DNA of 64,000 nt from Nocardia vulneris (GCF_001613425.1 NZ_BDCI01000004.1:1-64000); one strand, 5' to 3'; shown: positions 1-8,035, numbered from the stretch's first letter. Made by a program: numbers and translations. The notes: generated by a model from the sequence alone, not told the origin.

Positions 1-660
1 GGGCACGGCTCGGCCATCGCCGGCGTCATCGTCGACGGCGGCACCTTCGACTGGACCGTCCGGTCCGGCGAGGAGCCGCGTTTCCCCGGCTTCGTGGTGC
101 CCGATCCCAGCTACCACGGTGTGGTGTACGCGGATCTGGGTGCGCCCGCGTTCGCGCTCAAGGCCCGCGTGCAGCTGCTGCGTGATCTGGGCGCGGCGGT
201 CTCGCCGTTCAACGCGTTCCTGATCAGCCAGGGACTGGAGACGTTGAGCCTGCGCATCGAACGGCACGTGAGCAATGCCCACCAGGTGGCCGAATTCCTC
301 AGCAGCAGGCCGGAAGTCACCTCGGTGTCCTATGCCGGGCTGCCGTCCTCGCCGTGGTACGAGCGCGGGAAGACGCTGGCGCCGCGGGGCGCGGGCGCGG
401 TGATCGGGTTCGAACTCGCCGGCGGCGTCGACGCGGGCAAGCGTTTCGTCGAGGCGCTGACCCTGCACAGCCACGTCGCCAATATCGGCGATGTGCGCTC
501 GCTGGTCATCCACCCGGCCTCCACCACGCACTCCCAGCTGACCCCTGACGAACAGCTCAGCTCCGGCGTCACCCCCGGACTGGTCCGGCTCGCGGTGGGC
601 ATCGAGGGGATCGAGGACATCCTCGCCGATCTGCGCGCCGGGTTCGCCGCCGCCGGGTAG
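1..660 (+). CDS. metY: O-acetylhomoserine sulfhydrylase (MetY-like), 3' part only
   Basis: The reading frame is open from base 1 and ends in TAG at 658-660, giving the last 219 residues of a PLP-dependent Cys/Met metabolism enzyme. These enzymes make homocysteine from O-acetylhomoserine and sulfide in the cytoplasm. The segment begins with GHGSAIAG, the glycine-rich stretch just after the PLP-binding lysine, so the lysine is upstream of the window. The C-terminal half has the family's NIGDVRSLVIHPASTTH segment, where NIGD and SLxxHPAxTTH are typical of MetY and related gamma-synthases. MetY is favoured over MetZ or MetB because of the long insert between the PLP region and LGAAVSPFNAFLI, but the N-terminal half is not visible. 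A strong hairpin follows the stop. Confidence 0.85.
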   Translation, partial: GHGSAIAGVIVDGGTFDWTVRSGEEPRFPGFVVPDPSYHGVVYADLGAPAFALKARVQLLRDLGAAVSPFNAFLISQGLETLSLRIERHVSNAHQVAEFLSSRPEVTSVSYAGLPSSPWYERGKTLAPRGAGAVIGFELAGGVDAGKRFVEALTLHSHVANIGDVRSLVIHPASTTHSQLTPDEQLSSGVTPGLVRLAVGIEGIEDILADLRAGFAAAG

Positions 661-676
661 CGAGCGGGTACGCGCT

Positions 677-706
677 CGGGCGGGATGGGCGAAACCATCC
701 CGCCCG
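677..706 (+). terminator. Rho-independent-type hairpin after metY
   Basis: A perfect 12-bp stem (677-688 with 695-706) closes a 6-nt GCGAAA loop 17 bases after the metY stop. The tail is only moderately T-rich, as is usual in high-GC actinobacteria. Confidence 0.7.
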
Positions 707-745
707 TTGCCGTTTCGTGCCGACATGCTGCTACGCTGCCGGAAT

Positions 746-759
746 TAGAACACGTTTCA
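746..759. promoter_or_regulatory. KstR-type operator
   Basis: The 14-mer TAGAACACGTTTCA matches the published mycobacterial KstR consensus TnnAACnnGTTnnA at every fixed position. It lies 17 bp upstream of the start codon of the steroid-isomerase-like gene at 777, where a TetR-family repressor such as KstR would block transcription. The match is seen directly. That a KstR protein binds it is inference. Confidence 0.6.
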
Positions 760-776
760 ATTCCGCAGGAGTTCAG

Positions 777-1154
777 ATGACCGAGCAGATCCGTGATGTC
801 GTCGACCGGTACGTCAAGTTGGTCGGCTCGGGTCCGACCGAAGCCATCGTCGAGCTCTACGCACCCGAGGCGACCGTCGAAGATCCGGTGGGCGCCCCGG
901 TGCGGCACGGACACGACGCCATCCGCGAGTTCTACGACATCCTCGCGCCCCTGGACCGCGAGACCGAGCTGCGCACCGACTCGGTGCGCGTCGCGGGCAA
1001 CGAGGTGGCCTTCCAGTTCACGATCATCACGCGCGTCGGCGGCCAGCGCTTCACCATGTCGCCCATCGACTACATGGAATTCGACGACTCGGGCAAGATC
1101 GTGCGCATGCGCGCCTTCTGGAGCCAGGACGACATGGCCATCGAACCGGAGTGA
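777..1154 (+). CDS. SnoaL/ketosteroid isomerase-like protein (NTF2 fold)
   Basis: This encodes a 125-residue protein of the size and pattern of Delta5-3-ketosteroid isomerase/SnoaL proteins: an N-terminal helix (IRDVVDRYVKLV), a YAPEATVEDPVGAP strand typical of the family pocket, then a beta-rich half ending FDDSGKIVRMRAFWS. The ATG at 777 is chosen because AGGAG (767-771) sits 5 bases upstream; the upstream in-frame codons lack a ribosome binding site. A KstR-type box in the promoter suggests a role in sterol or steroid side-chain or ring catabolism, for example shifting a 3-keto-5-ene to a 4-ene. A generic SnoaL-like function cannot be excluded. Confidence 0.75.
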   Translation: MTEQIRDVVDRYVKLVGSGPTEAIVELYAPEATVEDPVGAPVRHGHDAIREFYDILAPLDRETELRTDSVRVAGNEVAFQFTIITRVGGQRFTMSPIDYMEFDDSGKIVRMRAFWSQDDMAIEPE

Positions 1155-1345
1155 CGCGCCGCGTTTTTCGGTGCAATCGACCGTGTGGCGTGTTGTTGGC
1201 GCGCGGAATCGACTAGGAAGAGTGGGTATCGAGGCCTCGCGTCCGATACCCTCTCATCGAGCTGGGACCCAGCTCTCGGTGAGCGGGCTGCCCGGCGTCT
1301 TGCTATTTGTCGAGTTCCGTTCAGCACATCCACTTTTGGAGCCGC

Positions 1346-2161
1346 ATGCCCGACGAACACCCCATCGACGAAGTCGCACAGCTGGCCAGGCGGGTCGAGC
1401 GGGCCCGCGGACGGCTGGCCTACCAGTTCGATCCCGCGCTGACCGATGCACTGGCCGAGGACGAGCTGGAGGCCGAGCGCGAGCTGGCCGAACGCATCCG
1501 CACGCAGGAACGCGGCCAGCGGTGGAAGTACGCCCAGGCCGTGTCCGCCGCGGCAGACCGCGCCCGGCAGACCAAGGAAGCCATCGACAAGGCCGACATC
1601 CGCGATCTGCTGATGGCGCGCAAGGCCATTGCCGCGCAACGCCGGGAATCCAGCCCGCACGCCCAGCTGGCGTCGCTGTACCGGCACCGCACGTGGTCGC
1701 TGCGCGCGCTGGCCGGCGTGGTGATCGCGGGCATGCTGTGGTCGGCGGTCAACGTGCAGCACAACATCGCGCCGGAGGGTGCCAGCGATCCGCTGTATTG
1801 GTTCAGCTACCTGGTCGAGGCGATGATCAGCGTCTGTCTGGTGATCATCATGGTGGGCACCACCAAGATCACCGAGTGGGGCGTGCTGGACAGTCGCACC
1901 CAGGTCGTCGCCGCCGAGGTCGCGTTGCTCGCGCTGACGGTCGGGCTCAACACCTACCCGCACGTGCGCGACGGCCGCTGGTTCGACGCGGGCGTGCACG
2001 CCGTCGCACCCGTGATGATCGGCGTCGCCCTACTCACCCACGACGCCGCGAATTCGCGCTACAGCCAAGCGATCGCGCGCGCCACCGAACACATCCGCGA
2101 CAACCCCAACACCCCCTGGCCGAGGGCCGAAAGCGGCCTCCTCAACACCGCTCGCGCGTAA
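1346..2161 (+). CDS. Membrane protein with N-terminal coiled coil (DUF2637/SpdB-like)
   Basis: This 271-residue protein starts with about 110 charged, helix-rich residues (likely coiled coil, many Arg/Glu/Ala) followed by four probable membrane segments: near LRALAGVVIAGMLWSAV, FSYLVEAMISVCLVIIMV, VVAAEVALLALTVGL and AGVHAVAPVMIGVALL. This layout resembles actinobacterial DUF2637/SpdB-like transfer-associated membrane proteins, but no firm function can be given. The ATG at 1346 follows TTGGAG at 1336-1341. An upstream in-frame start at 1307 lacks a ribosome binding site. No transfer genes surround it. Confidence 0.65.
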   Translation: MPDEHPIDEVAQLARRVERARGRLAYQFDPALTDALAEDELEAERELAERIRTQERGQRWKYAQAVSAAADRARQTKEAIDKADIRDLLMARKAIAAQRRESSPHAQLASLYRHRTWSLRALAGVVIAGMLWSAVNVQHNIAPEGASDPLYWFSYLVEAMISVCLVIIMVGTTKITEWGVLDSRTQVVAAEVALLALTVGLNTYPHVRDGRWFDAGVHAVAPVMIGVALLTHDAANSRYSQAIARATEHIRDNPNTPWPRAESGLLNTARA

Positions 2162-2469
2162 TCGCACGACCGCGGCAAAGTCCGCGCGGCTCCCACCCCC
2201 ACGGCCCAGCGGGAAACTTTGCTGGCAGGGCACGACTCGCTGGGTGGACACCATCTGCTCGGCGGCACACCACTCGCCCGGCGACGGGCACCAGTTGCTC
2301 CGCGGCACGCCACATGCTCCGCGGCGCTCTTCTGCTGCGCCGCACCCCTTCTGAGCCCTCGCACCCTCTACGACCCGCCACAACAGGTGCGCGAACGCAG
2401 AACGGGTGCGGCACTCGGGTTCGGTGGCGCAGCGGCCGCTGGGCACACGCGCCCCACCCGCCGCGCTCG
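2162..2469. other. Intergenic stretch with short repeats
   Basis: No convincing gene lies between the membrane protein and the Lrp gene. The segment holds three degenerate copies of a TGCTCsGCGGC motif (about 2256, 2296 and 2315) and one copy of a 74-bp palindromic repeat (2339-2412). Open frames through it are GC-driven shadows with arginine-rich, low-complexity translations. Confidence 0.6.
2339..2412. repeat. 74-bp palindromic intergenic repeat, copy 1
   Basis: The element begins GCCGCACCCCTTCTG and ends CAGAACGGGTGCGGC, near-perfect inverted ends of 15 bp. A second, inner inverted pair (TCGCACC / GGTGCGCGA) could form a nested stem. A second copy at 5030-5103 has the same length, with 9 differences in 74 positions, and the same orientation. 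Confidence 0.75.
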
Positions 2470-2976
2470 CTAGCGCTTGTGCTGCAGCGGGACCGGTAGG
2501 GGGCGGCGGGGCACCGGCTCGGATACCACGATCGAGGTGGTGGTCTGGCCGAACATGAGGAATCCGTCGAGTAGTTCTTCCAGTTCGCCGATCGACGGGC
2601 CGTGCACCTTCAGCAGGAAGCAGTCCTCGCCGGTGATCCGGAAGCATTCGACCACCTGCGGGGTGTCCCGAGCGGCGGCCACGATCTTGGGTAGCTGGCC
2701 GGGCCCGGGCCGGATGCGCACCAGCGCGGTCACCGGCATGCCGAGCGCGGCCGGGTCCACCTCCATCCGGAAGCCGGTGATCACGCCGCTCTGCTCCAGG
2801 CGCTGCACCCGCTCGGTGACCGCGGGCGCCGACATGCCGACGCGGCGCGCGAGTTCGGACATGGACAGTCGCGGATCGGCGTGCAACTCGTTGAGCAGGC
2901 GCACATTCACCTCGTCCAACAGCCGTGCCCGATCGGTGAAGGCAATATGGCCGTTCTGCCTTGATTTTCCAGACAA
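2470..2976 (-). CDS. Lrp/AsnC-family transcriptional regulator
   Basis: This 168-residue protein has an N-terminal winged helix-turn-helix (about 15-65: LLDEVNVRLLNELHADPRLSMSELARRVGM, then SAPAVTERVQRLEQSGVI) and a C-terminal RAM/ligand domain (VIVRI-like strands, DCFLLKVHGPSIGELEELL). Such proteins are cytoplasmic regulators that sense amino acids or related metabolites. It is transcribed divergently from the EamA transporter and aldo-keto reductase at 3040-4904, with a 63-bp shared promoter region, so it probably controls that pair. The first in-frame start is used; a slightly later start is possible. Confidence 0.88.
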   Translation of the reverse strand: MSGKSRQNGHIAFTDRARLLDEVNVRLLNELHADPRLSMSELARRVGMSAPAVTERVQRLEQSGVITGFRMEVDPAALGMPVTALVRIRPGPGQLPKIVAAARDTPQVVECFRITGEDCFLLKVHGPSIGELEELLDGFLMFGQTTTSIVVSEPVPRRPLPVPLQHKR

Positions 2977-3039
2977 CTCACGTCATCTTCCTGGATAGTG
3001 CCATTCCGGCCGCGGGTATTTCTTCGGAAGATACTCCGC

Positions 3040-3924
3040 ATGACCGAATCGCCGCGGGGCATCGCACAGCGCACGGCCCCACGCGTGCCCGCCGTGGCCT
3101 ACTTCGGCATCAGCGCGGTCTTCCACTACCTCGGTCCCGCCTGCGCCGTGCTGCTGTTCGCCCGGGTGGATGTGCTCGGCGTGGCGTGGCTGCGGATCGT
3201 CGGCGCCGCACTGGTGTTCGCGGCCTGGCGCAGGCCGTGGCGGTTGCTCCGGCACGGCACCGCCGAGCAGCGACGGATGCTGCTCGCGCTCGGGATCGTG
3301 CTCGCGGCGATGAACGCGACGTTCTACCTCGCCATCGCACGACTGCCGCTGGCCACCGTCGGCGCGATCGAATTCCTCGGGCCGATCGTGCTCGCCGCGA
3401 TCGGTCTGCGCAACGGGCGCAACGTGCTCGCGCTCATGCTCGCGGTCGGCGGGGTCGTCGCGCTGACCGATATCCAGCTGGCCGGCGCGCCGACCGGATT
3501 CGTCTTCGCGTTCGCCAACTGCGCGCTGTTTCTGCTGTACGTGCTGCTCGGCCACCGGATCGCCAACAGCGCAGCGGTTTCCGGCCTCGACCAGCTCGCC
3601 GCCGCGATGTCGATTGCCGCGGTGGTGGCGACTCCGTTCTGTCTCGGCGCTGCCGTCCCGGCGTTCACCAGTCCCGTGGCATTGCTCGCCGGGATCGGCG
3701 TCGGGCTCTGCTCCTCGGTCATTCCTTACGTCACCGATCAGCTCGCCATGGCGCGACTACGCCGCAGTACCTTCGCCCTGCTGCTCAGCATCCTGCCCGC
3801 GGTCGCGGCGGTGATCGGGATCGTGGTGCTCGCCCAAGTCCCCACTGTCCAGGAACTGGCCGGCATCGCGCTGATCGCCGCGGGCGTCTCGATCCACCGA
3901 CATCACGACAACGAGGAGAACTGA
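3040..3924 (+). CDS. EamA/DMT-family transporter (RhtA-like)
   Basis: This 294-residue, strongly hydrophobic protein has about ten predicted membrane segments and the EamA duplication pattern (for example LATVGAIEFLGPIVLAAIGL and VIPYVTDQLAMARLRRSTFALLLSILP). It resembles RhtA/YdcZ-type exporters of amino acids or metabolites in the inner membrane. The ATG at 3040 has TCGGAAG about 10 bases upstream. Its stop overlaps the start of the next gene by one base, so the two are translationally coupled. The divergent Lrp regulator is its probable controller. Confidence 0.85.
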   Translation: MTESPRGIAQRTAPRVPAVAYFGISAVFHYLGPACAVLLFARVDVLGVAWLRIVGAALVFAAWRRPWRLLRHGTAEQRRMLLALGIVLAAMNATFYLAIARLPLATVGAIEFLGPIVLAAIGLRNGRNVLALMLAVGGVVALTDIQLAGAPTGFVFAFANCALFLLYVLLGHRIANSAAVSGLDQLAAAMSIAAVVATPFCLGAAVPAFTSPVALLAGIGVGLCSSVIPYVTDQLAMARLRRSTFALLLSILPAVAAVIGIVVLAQVPTVQELAGIALIAAGVSIHRHHDNEEN

Positions 3925-4904
3925 TGGAATACCGCCGATTGGGCAGCACCGGCCTCACCGTGTCCCGGATCTGCCTGGGCATGATGAGCTACGGCGATCC
4001 CGCGTCGTGGGCGTGGGTGCTCGGCGAGGACGCCGCCGAACCGATCGTCCGGCAGGCTGCCGAGTCCGGGGTGAACTTCTTCGACACCGCGGATATGTAC
4101 TCCGCGGGAGTCAGCGAATCGATCACCGGGCGGCTGCTGGGCAAGCTGTTCCCGCGCCGCGACGACTACGTACTGGCCACCAAGGTGTACTTCCCGACGG
4201 GTCCCGGACCGAACGACAAAGGCTTGTCCCGCAAGCACATCATGTCCGCCATCGATGCCTCGCTCGATCGGTTGGGCGTCGACCACGTCGACCTGTATCA
4301 GATCCATCGCTGGGACGACGAGACGCCGATCGAGGAAACCATGCAGGCGCTCCACGATGTGGTCACCGCCGGGAAAGCTCGGTATCTCGGCGCATCCAGC
4401 ATGTTCGCCTGGCAGTTCGCGAAGGCGCAGCACGTCGCCGAAACGCACGGCTGGACGAAGTTCGTCGCGATGCAGAACCACTACAACCTCGTCTACCGGG
4501 AGGAGGAACGCGAAATGCTCCCGCTCTGCCGCGACCAGGGTGTCGGCGTGATCCCCTGGAGTCCCCTCGCCCGCGGACTCCTCACCGGCTCCCGCACGCG
4601 CGGCGGCCACCCCACCACCGCCCGCGCCGGCTCCGACCACATCGCCGCAAACATGTACACCGACAACGATTTCGACGTCGTAGCCGCGGTCCGCGAAGTA
4701 GCCGCCGCCCGCAACCTGCCCCCGGCCCAGATCGCCCTCGCCTGGCTACTCGACCGCCCCGGCGTCACCGCCCCCATCATCGGCGCCACCAACCCGAACC
4801 ATCTGAACGACGCACTCGACGCCGTGCGGCTACACCTCACCGAAGCCGAAATCACCACCCTGGAAACCCCCTACCGCCCCCACCCCATCCTCGGCCACCA
4901 GTAA
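3924..4904 (+). CDS. Aldo/keto reductase
   Basis: This 326-residue protein has the AKR (beta/alpha)8 pattern from EYRRLGSTGLTVSRICLGMM onward. The catalytic tetrad is visible: Asp54 and Tyr59 (FFDTADMYS), Lys87 (ATKVY) and His128 (YQIHRWDD). The cofactor-binding end reads VIPWSPLARGLLTG and IIGATNPNHL. It reduces aldehydes or ketones with NADPH in the cytoplasm; the substrate is unknown. It is most like the YajO/Tas-type AKR group. GAGGAG (3913-3918) precedes the ATG, which overlaps the stop of the EamA gene. Confidence 0.9.
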   Translation: MEYRRLGSTGLTVSRICLGMMSYGDPASWAWVLGEDAAEPIVRQAAESGVNFFDTADMYSAGVSESITGRLLGKLFPRRDDYVLATKVYFPTGPGPNDKGLSRKHIMSAIDASLDRLGVDHVDLYQIHRWDDETPIEETMQALHDVVTAGKARYLGASSMFAWQFAKAQHVAETHGWTKFVAMQNHYNLVYREEEREMLPLCRDQGVGVIPWSPLARGLLTGSRTRGGHPTTARAGSDHIAANMYTDNDFDVVAAVREVAAARNLPPAQIALAWLLDRPGVTAPIIGATNPNHLNDALDAVRLHLTEAEITTLETPYRPHPILGHQ

Positions 4905-5029
4905 CCCGGTCGCCTGAAACCCGGGGCCGCCACAAAGCGCGGCCGCCCCGGCACCAACTCGCGATGACGCAGCCACGACAACGACGGCCACCACCCACCG
5001 TCACGACCCGTCGCCCCCGCTTCCTTTGC

Positions 5030-5103
5030 GCCGCACCCTTTCTGAGTCTTCGCACCCGCTACGGCCCGCCACAGCCGGTGCGGGAACACAGAACGGGTGC
5101 GGC
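5030..5103. repeat. 74-bp palindromic intergenic repeat, copy 2
   Basis: This has the same length, orientation and inverted ends as the copy at 2339-2412, with 9 mismatches. It lies in the 318-bp gap between the aldo-keto reductase and the PhzF-like gene. The rest of that gap (4905-5029 and 5104-5222) shows no gene or clear site. Confidence 0.75.
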
Positions 5104-5222
5104 TGCGGCGACACTGGGGCCGCTTCGCACGCGCGCACCTCTGCCGCCGTCGGCTGGTACGCACACTTACCTGCCGCCGAAGGTGCCTGCATCCACCGGT
5201 GCGGGCGTGGTTGACTCGTCGG

Positions 5223-5864
5223 GTGATCGAGTACGACGTGGTGCGCGTGTTCTGTGGGCCAGGGGGCGGTTTCGGGAACCGGCTCGGGGTGGTGCGGGAC
5301 GGGGGTGCTGTTGCGGAGGTCGGGGCGCGGCAACGTTTTGCCGCGGAGTTGGGGTTCAGTGAGACGGTGTTCGTCGATGACGCCGAGCGCGGGGCCATCG
5401 ATATCTACACTCCTACGCTGCGCCTCCCCTTCGCCGGGCATCCGTGCGTCGGGACCGCCTGGCTGCTCGGTGCGTCCGAACTGGTGACCGCGGCGGGCGT
5501 CGTCGGTGCCCGGCATGACGACGAATTCACCTATATCGCAGCACGATCCGAGTGGGCACCGCCGCGGACGTTGCGCCAGTACGGATCCGCGGCCGAGGTG
5601 GACGCGCTGCCTGTGCCCGAACCGGGCGAATGGATCTACGCTTGGGCATGGCAGGACGAGCAGGCCGGTCACGTGCGGGCCCGCGCCTTCCCCGGCCGTG
5701 GCGACGGTATCGATGAGGACGAAGCAACAGGCGCCGCCGCCCTACTCCTCACCGCCGAACTCGCACGCCCCCTGCATATTTCGCAAGGTCGCGGTTCGAT
5801 CATCGTGACCGCACCGCAGCCGGGCGGGCTGATCGAAGTCGGTGGACGCGTAACAGCCGAGTAG
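5223..5864 (+). CDS. PhzF-family isomerase/epimerase-like protein
   Basis: The frame gives 213 residues with PhzF/DapF-fold signatures: a variant of the GNPLAVV motif (GNRLGVV, about residue 17), ETVFV, the LPFAGHPCVGTAWLL motif and a C-terminal DEDEATGAAALLL (compare EDPATGSAA). The usual length is 260-300, so this is a short member with part of the middle missing. Known relatives isomerise small metabolites such as phenazine intermediates. The start is uncertain: GTG at 5223 is chosen because homology begins just after it, but no good ribosome binding site is visible. Confidence 0.7.
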   Translation: MIEYDVVRVFCGPGGGFGNRLGVVRDGGAVAEVGARQRFAAELGFSETVFVDDAERGAIDIYTPTLRLPFAGHPCVGTAWLLGASELVTAAGVVGARHDDEFTYIAARSEWAPPRTLRQYGSAAEVDALPVPEPGEWIYAWAWQDEQAGHVRARAFPGRGDGIDEDEATGAAALLLTAELARPLHISQGRGSIIVTAPQPGGLIEVGGRVTAE

Positions 5865-5867
5865 GAC

Positions 5868-6491
5868 TCAGATCAACCGCTCCACCAGCAGCAGCCCGCC
5901 GATCAAAAGCATTGCCACGCCGGAGATTCTGGTGACGATCCCGGCCGCGGTCGGCCGGGCACGCAGCACAGTCCGAGCCAGCATGCCGACGCCTAGGTAG
6001 ATCACCGCACAGCTGAGGGTGTGGATCAAGCCCAGTGCGCCGATCTGAGCGGCAAGCGGCCAACTCCCGGTCCGGTCGGTGAACTGCGGCAGCAATGCCA
6101 CGAAAAGCAGCAGCGCCTTGGGATTCAGGCCGCTGATCCCGATGCCGCGCAGCAGGCTCGCACCCCACGGCGCGGGGTTCTGCTCCCCCGCCACTGCGGT
6201 GGGTGCGTTCGACGCGGCCAGCGTCGTCCCGCCGAGCCACATCAGATAAAGCCCGCCGAATACCGTAAGTGCCGTCAGCACAACCGGATTCCGATCGACG
6301 ACCGCCGCGACGCCGGCCGCGACCACCACGGTCAACGCGACATAACCCAGCAGCAGCCCACCGACCGCGGGCACCACCGACCGCTCCCGCAGACCCGCCG
6401 CGATCGCGTACGCCCAGTCCGCACCGGGAACCAGGATCAGCAGCACCGACACCGTCCAGAACGCGGCGATGTACCCGACAGCCATACCCAA
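5868..6491 (-). CDS. LysE/RhtB-family exporter
   Basis: This 207-residue membrane protein has six likely transmembrane segments and LysE-family hallmarks: VPGADWAYAIAAGLRE near residue 21 (family VPGPN) and GISGLNPKALLLFVALLPQF near 118. It exports amino acids or similar solutes across the inner membrane. It is divergent from the Lrp gene at 6596 with a 104-bp intergenic region, the classic lysE-lysG/Lrp arrangement, so the regulator probably senses the exported solute. A second ATG two codons in may be the true start. Confidence 0.88.
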   Translation of the reverse strand: MGMAVGYIAAFWTVSVLLILVPGADWAYAIAAGLRERSVVPAVGGLLLGYVALTVVVAAGVAAVVDRNPVVLTALTVFGGLYLMWLGGTTLAASNAPTAVAGEQNPAPWGASLLRGIGISGLNPKALLLFVALLPQFTDRTGSWPLAAQIGALGLIHTLSCAVIYLGVGMLARTVLRARPTAAGIVTRISGVAMLLIGGLLLVERLI

Positions 6492-6595
6492 CCCTCTCCC
6501 TCGAACAGCGACCCCAAGGAAGGATAGGTGTGATCAACGGGGAGGTGATTCCAACTTTTCGCTGGTGAGCGCGGGATTGTGGAAGAATCTTCCCC

Positions 6596-7048
6596 ATGGA
6601 TCGGATCGACCGGAAGATTATTGCCGAGCTGCAGCACGACGGCCGTTTGACGATCACCGAACTCGCCGCCCGGGTACGCCTCAGTCTTTCGCCGTGTCAC
6701 CGCCGCTTACGGGAGCTGGAGAAGTCCGGGGTGATCCGCGGCTATCGCGCACTGGTCGACGCGGCGGCCGTCGGCTTGACCTTCGAGGCGCTGGTGTTCG
6801 TCACGATGCGGCAGGAGGATCGCCCCACCGTCGCCGCGTTCGAGCAGGCGGTCGCGGAGATACCGCATGTGCTGCAAGCACAGCGACTGTTCGGCGACCC
6901 GGACTTCCTGTTGCGCGTCGTGGCCGCGGATCTGCCTGCGTTCCAACAGCTTTACGACGAGCGCCTGGCGACGCTGCCCGGCGTGCAACACCTCACGTCG
7001 ACCTTGGTGATGAAACATGTGGTGCACGAGCGGCCGGTGCCACTGTGA
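6596..7048 (+). CDS. Lrp/AsnC-family regulator next to lysE-type exporter
   Basis: This 150-residue protein has an N-terminal helix-turn-helix (IDRKIIAELQHDGRLTITELAARVRLS then SPCHRRLRELEKSGVI) and a C-terminal RAM domain with GDPDFLLRVVAADLPAFQQLY, the usual ligand and oligomerisation region. It starts with ATG at 6596 and is divergent from the exporter at 5868-6491, which it probably activates in response to an amino acid. It differs clearly in sequence from the other Lrp at 2470-2976. Confidence 0.9.
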   Translation: MDRIDRKIIAELQHDGRLTITELAARVRLSLSPCHRRLRELEKSGVIRGYRALVDAAAVGLTFEALVFVTMRQEDRPTVAAFEQAVAEIPHVLQAQRLFGDPDFLLRVVAADLPAFQQLYDERLATLPGVQHLTSTLVMKHVVHERPVPL

Positions 7049-7060
7049 CGAGGACAGCGT

Positions 7061-7345
7061 TCAGTACCGCCGTTCGTGTTGCTCCACAGCGTCTTTGGCG
7101 TCTTTCAACCCAGCGCCGGTGAGCTCTCGGTAACGCTTGATGGCCTGGATCTTCTTGCCCTGCACCAGAAGATCATCGATCTCGGCCCAGCTGAACGACA
7201 CGGGACGCGGAGCGACCGGCATGGCGGGGATGGGTTTGGCGGTGGTGAGGTCGGGACGTTCCTGGATCCCCAGATGATCGAGGATCAGATCCAGCTTGAC
7301 GTGCAGTGCGTCGATCTTCCGCTCGAGGCGGCGGTGGGCGAACAT
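7061..7345 (-). CDS. Small protein with ribosomal L7/L12 C-terminal-like domain
   Basis: This 94-residue protein begins with a short helical segment (RRLERKIDALHVKLDLILDHLG) and ends with a sequence resembling the C-terminal domain of ribosomal L7/L12: IDDLLVQGKKIQAIKRYRELTGAGLKDAKDAVE, with the glycine/alanine helix turn that contacts GTPase factors in true L12. It lacks the L12 dimerisation domain and hinge, so it is not rplL. Similar small proteins are common in actinobacteria and have no established role. It is convergent with the Lrp gene at 6596. Confidence 0.75.
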   Translation of the reverse strand: MFAHRRLERKIDALHVKLDLILDHLGIQERPDLTTAKPIPAMPVAPRPVSFSWAEIDDLLVQGKKIQAIKRYRELTGAGLKDAKDAVEQHERRY

Positions 7346-7374
7346 GCTCGAATCGTAGTGACCGCCGTCGACGC

Positions 7375-7836
7375 TCAGGCGGCGAGCACCGCGTCGGCGA
7401 GATTGTCGGTGGTGTCGAAGGCGGCAACGTCACCGGCCGCGGCGAGCAGTCGGTTCACGCACCGCGGGCCCGTGACCAGGCGAATCCTGCGGTCGCTGCG
7501 CTCGGCCCAGGTTCGGGCCTCGAGCAGCACGTGCAGCCCGGCGACGCCGAAGAACGTCACCTGGGACAGGTCGATGACCACGGTCGACGCCGCATCGCCG
7601 AGCGCATCGGTCAGCCGGGAGCGGAACAGGTCCGCGGTATAGAAATCGACTTCGCCGGCGAGCGCACACAGCGTGACCGTGTCACTCGGTGCGGTCAGGG
7701 AGACGCGCAGCCGATCCAGGGGGTCGGGACGATTCGGCACCGTGGCTCGACTCGGTGCCCCACCTCGCTTCGGGATGGTCGCGGATCTCGCCTTGTTGTC
7801 GACGAGGAATGCTGAAGTAGCGAGTGTGGTCGACAT
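7375..7836 (-). CDS. STAS-domain protein (anti-sigma factor antagonist-like), non-phosphorylatable
   Basis: This 153-residue protein has about 40 unstructured residues followed by a STAS domain (LAGEVDFYTADLFRSRL, VVIDLSQVTFFGVAGLHVLL, RIRLVTGPRCVNRLL). In SpoIIAA-type antagonists the central motif is F-x-D-S-S-G-L with a phosphorylated Ser; here it reads FFGVAGL, so the Asp and Ser are gone. It may bind a partner constitutively or sense something else. ATG at 7836 follows AGGTCCTC. No anti-sigma kinase or sigma gene is adjacent. Confidence 0.8.
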   Translation of the reverse strand: MSTTLATSAFLVDNKARSATIPKRGGAPSRATVPNRPDPLDRLRVSLTAPSDTVTLCALAGEVDFYTADLFRSRLTDALGDAASTVVIDLSQVTFFGVAGLHVLLEARTWAERSDRRIRLVTGPRCVNRLLAAAGDVAAFDTTDNLADAVLAA

Positions 7837-7980
7837 GAGGACCTCGGTCCTGTCGCGCGCGGCAAATGAAGTCCGGTTGCCGGCAAGATTTTTCGCCCTG
7901 ATGCGACATCGCCATCCCGAGCTGGGCTGTCTACTCAACCCTGAAAGCAGATTACCCAGCGACGGCTCGCGACAAACCAA

Positions 7981-8009
7981 AGAAGCCACCGCGAGTCGCG
8001 GTGGCTTCT
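7981..8009 (-). terminator. Terminator of clpX
   Basis: A perfect 14-bp stem (7981-7994 with 7996-8009) lies 27 bases after the clpX stop. On the minus strand it is followed by TTGGTTTG, so it should act on clpX transcripts. Confidence 0.8.
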
Positions 8010-8035
8010 TCGAACGGCAGGTTCGTACCGAAGGA

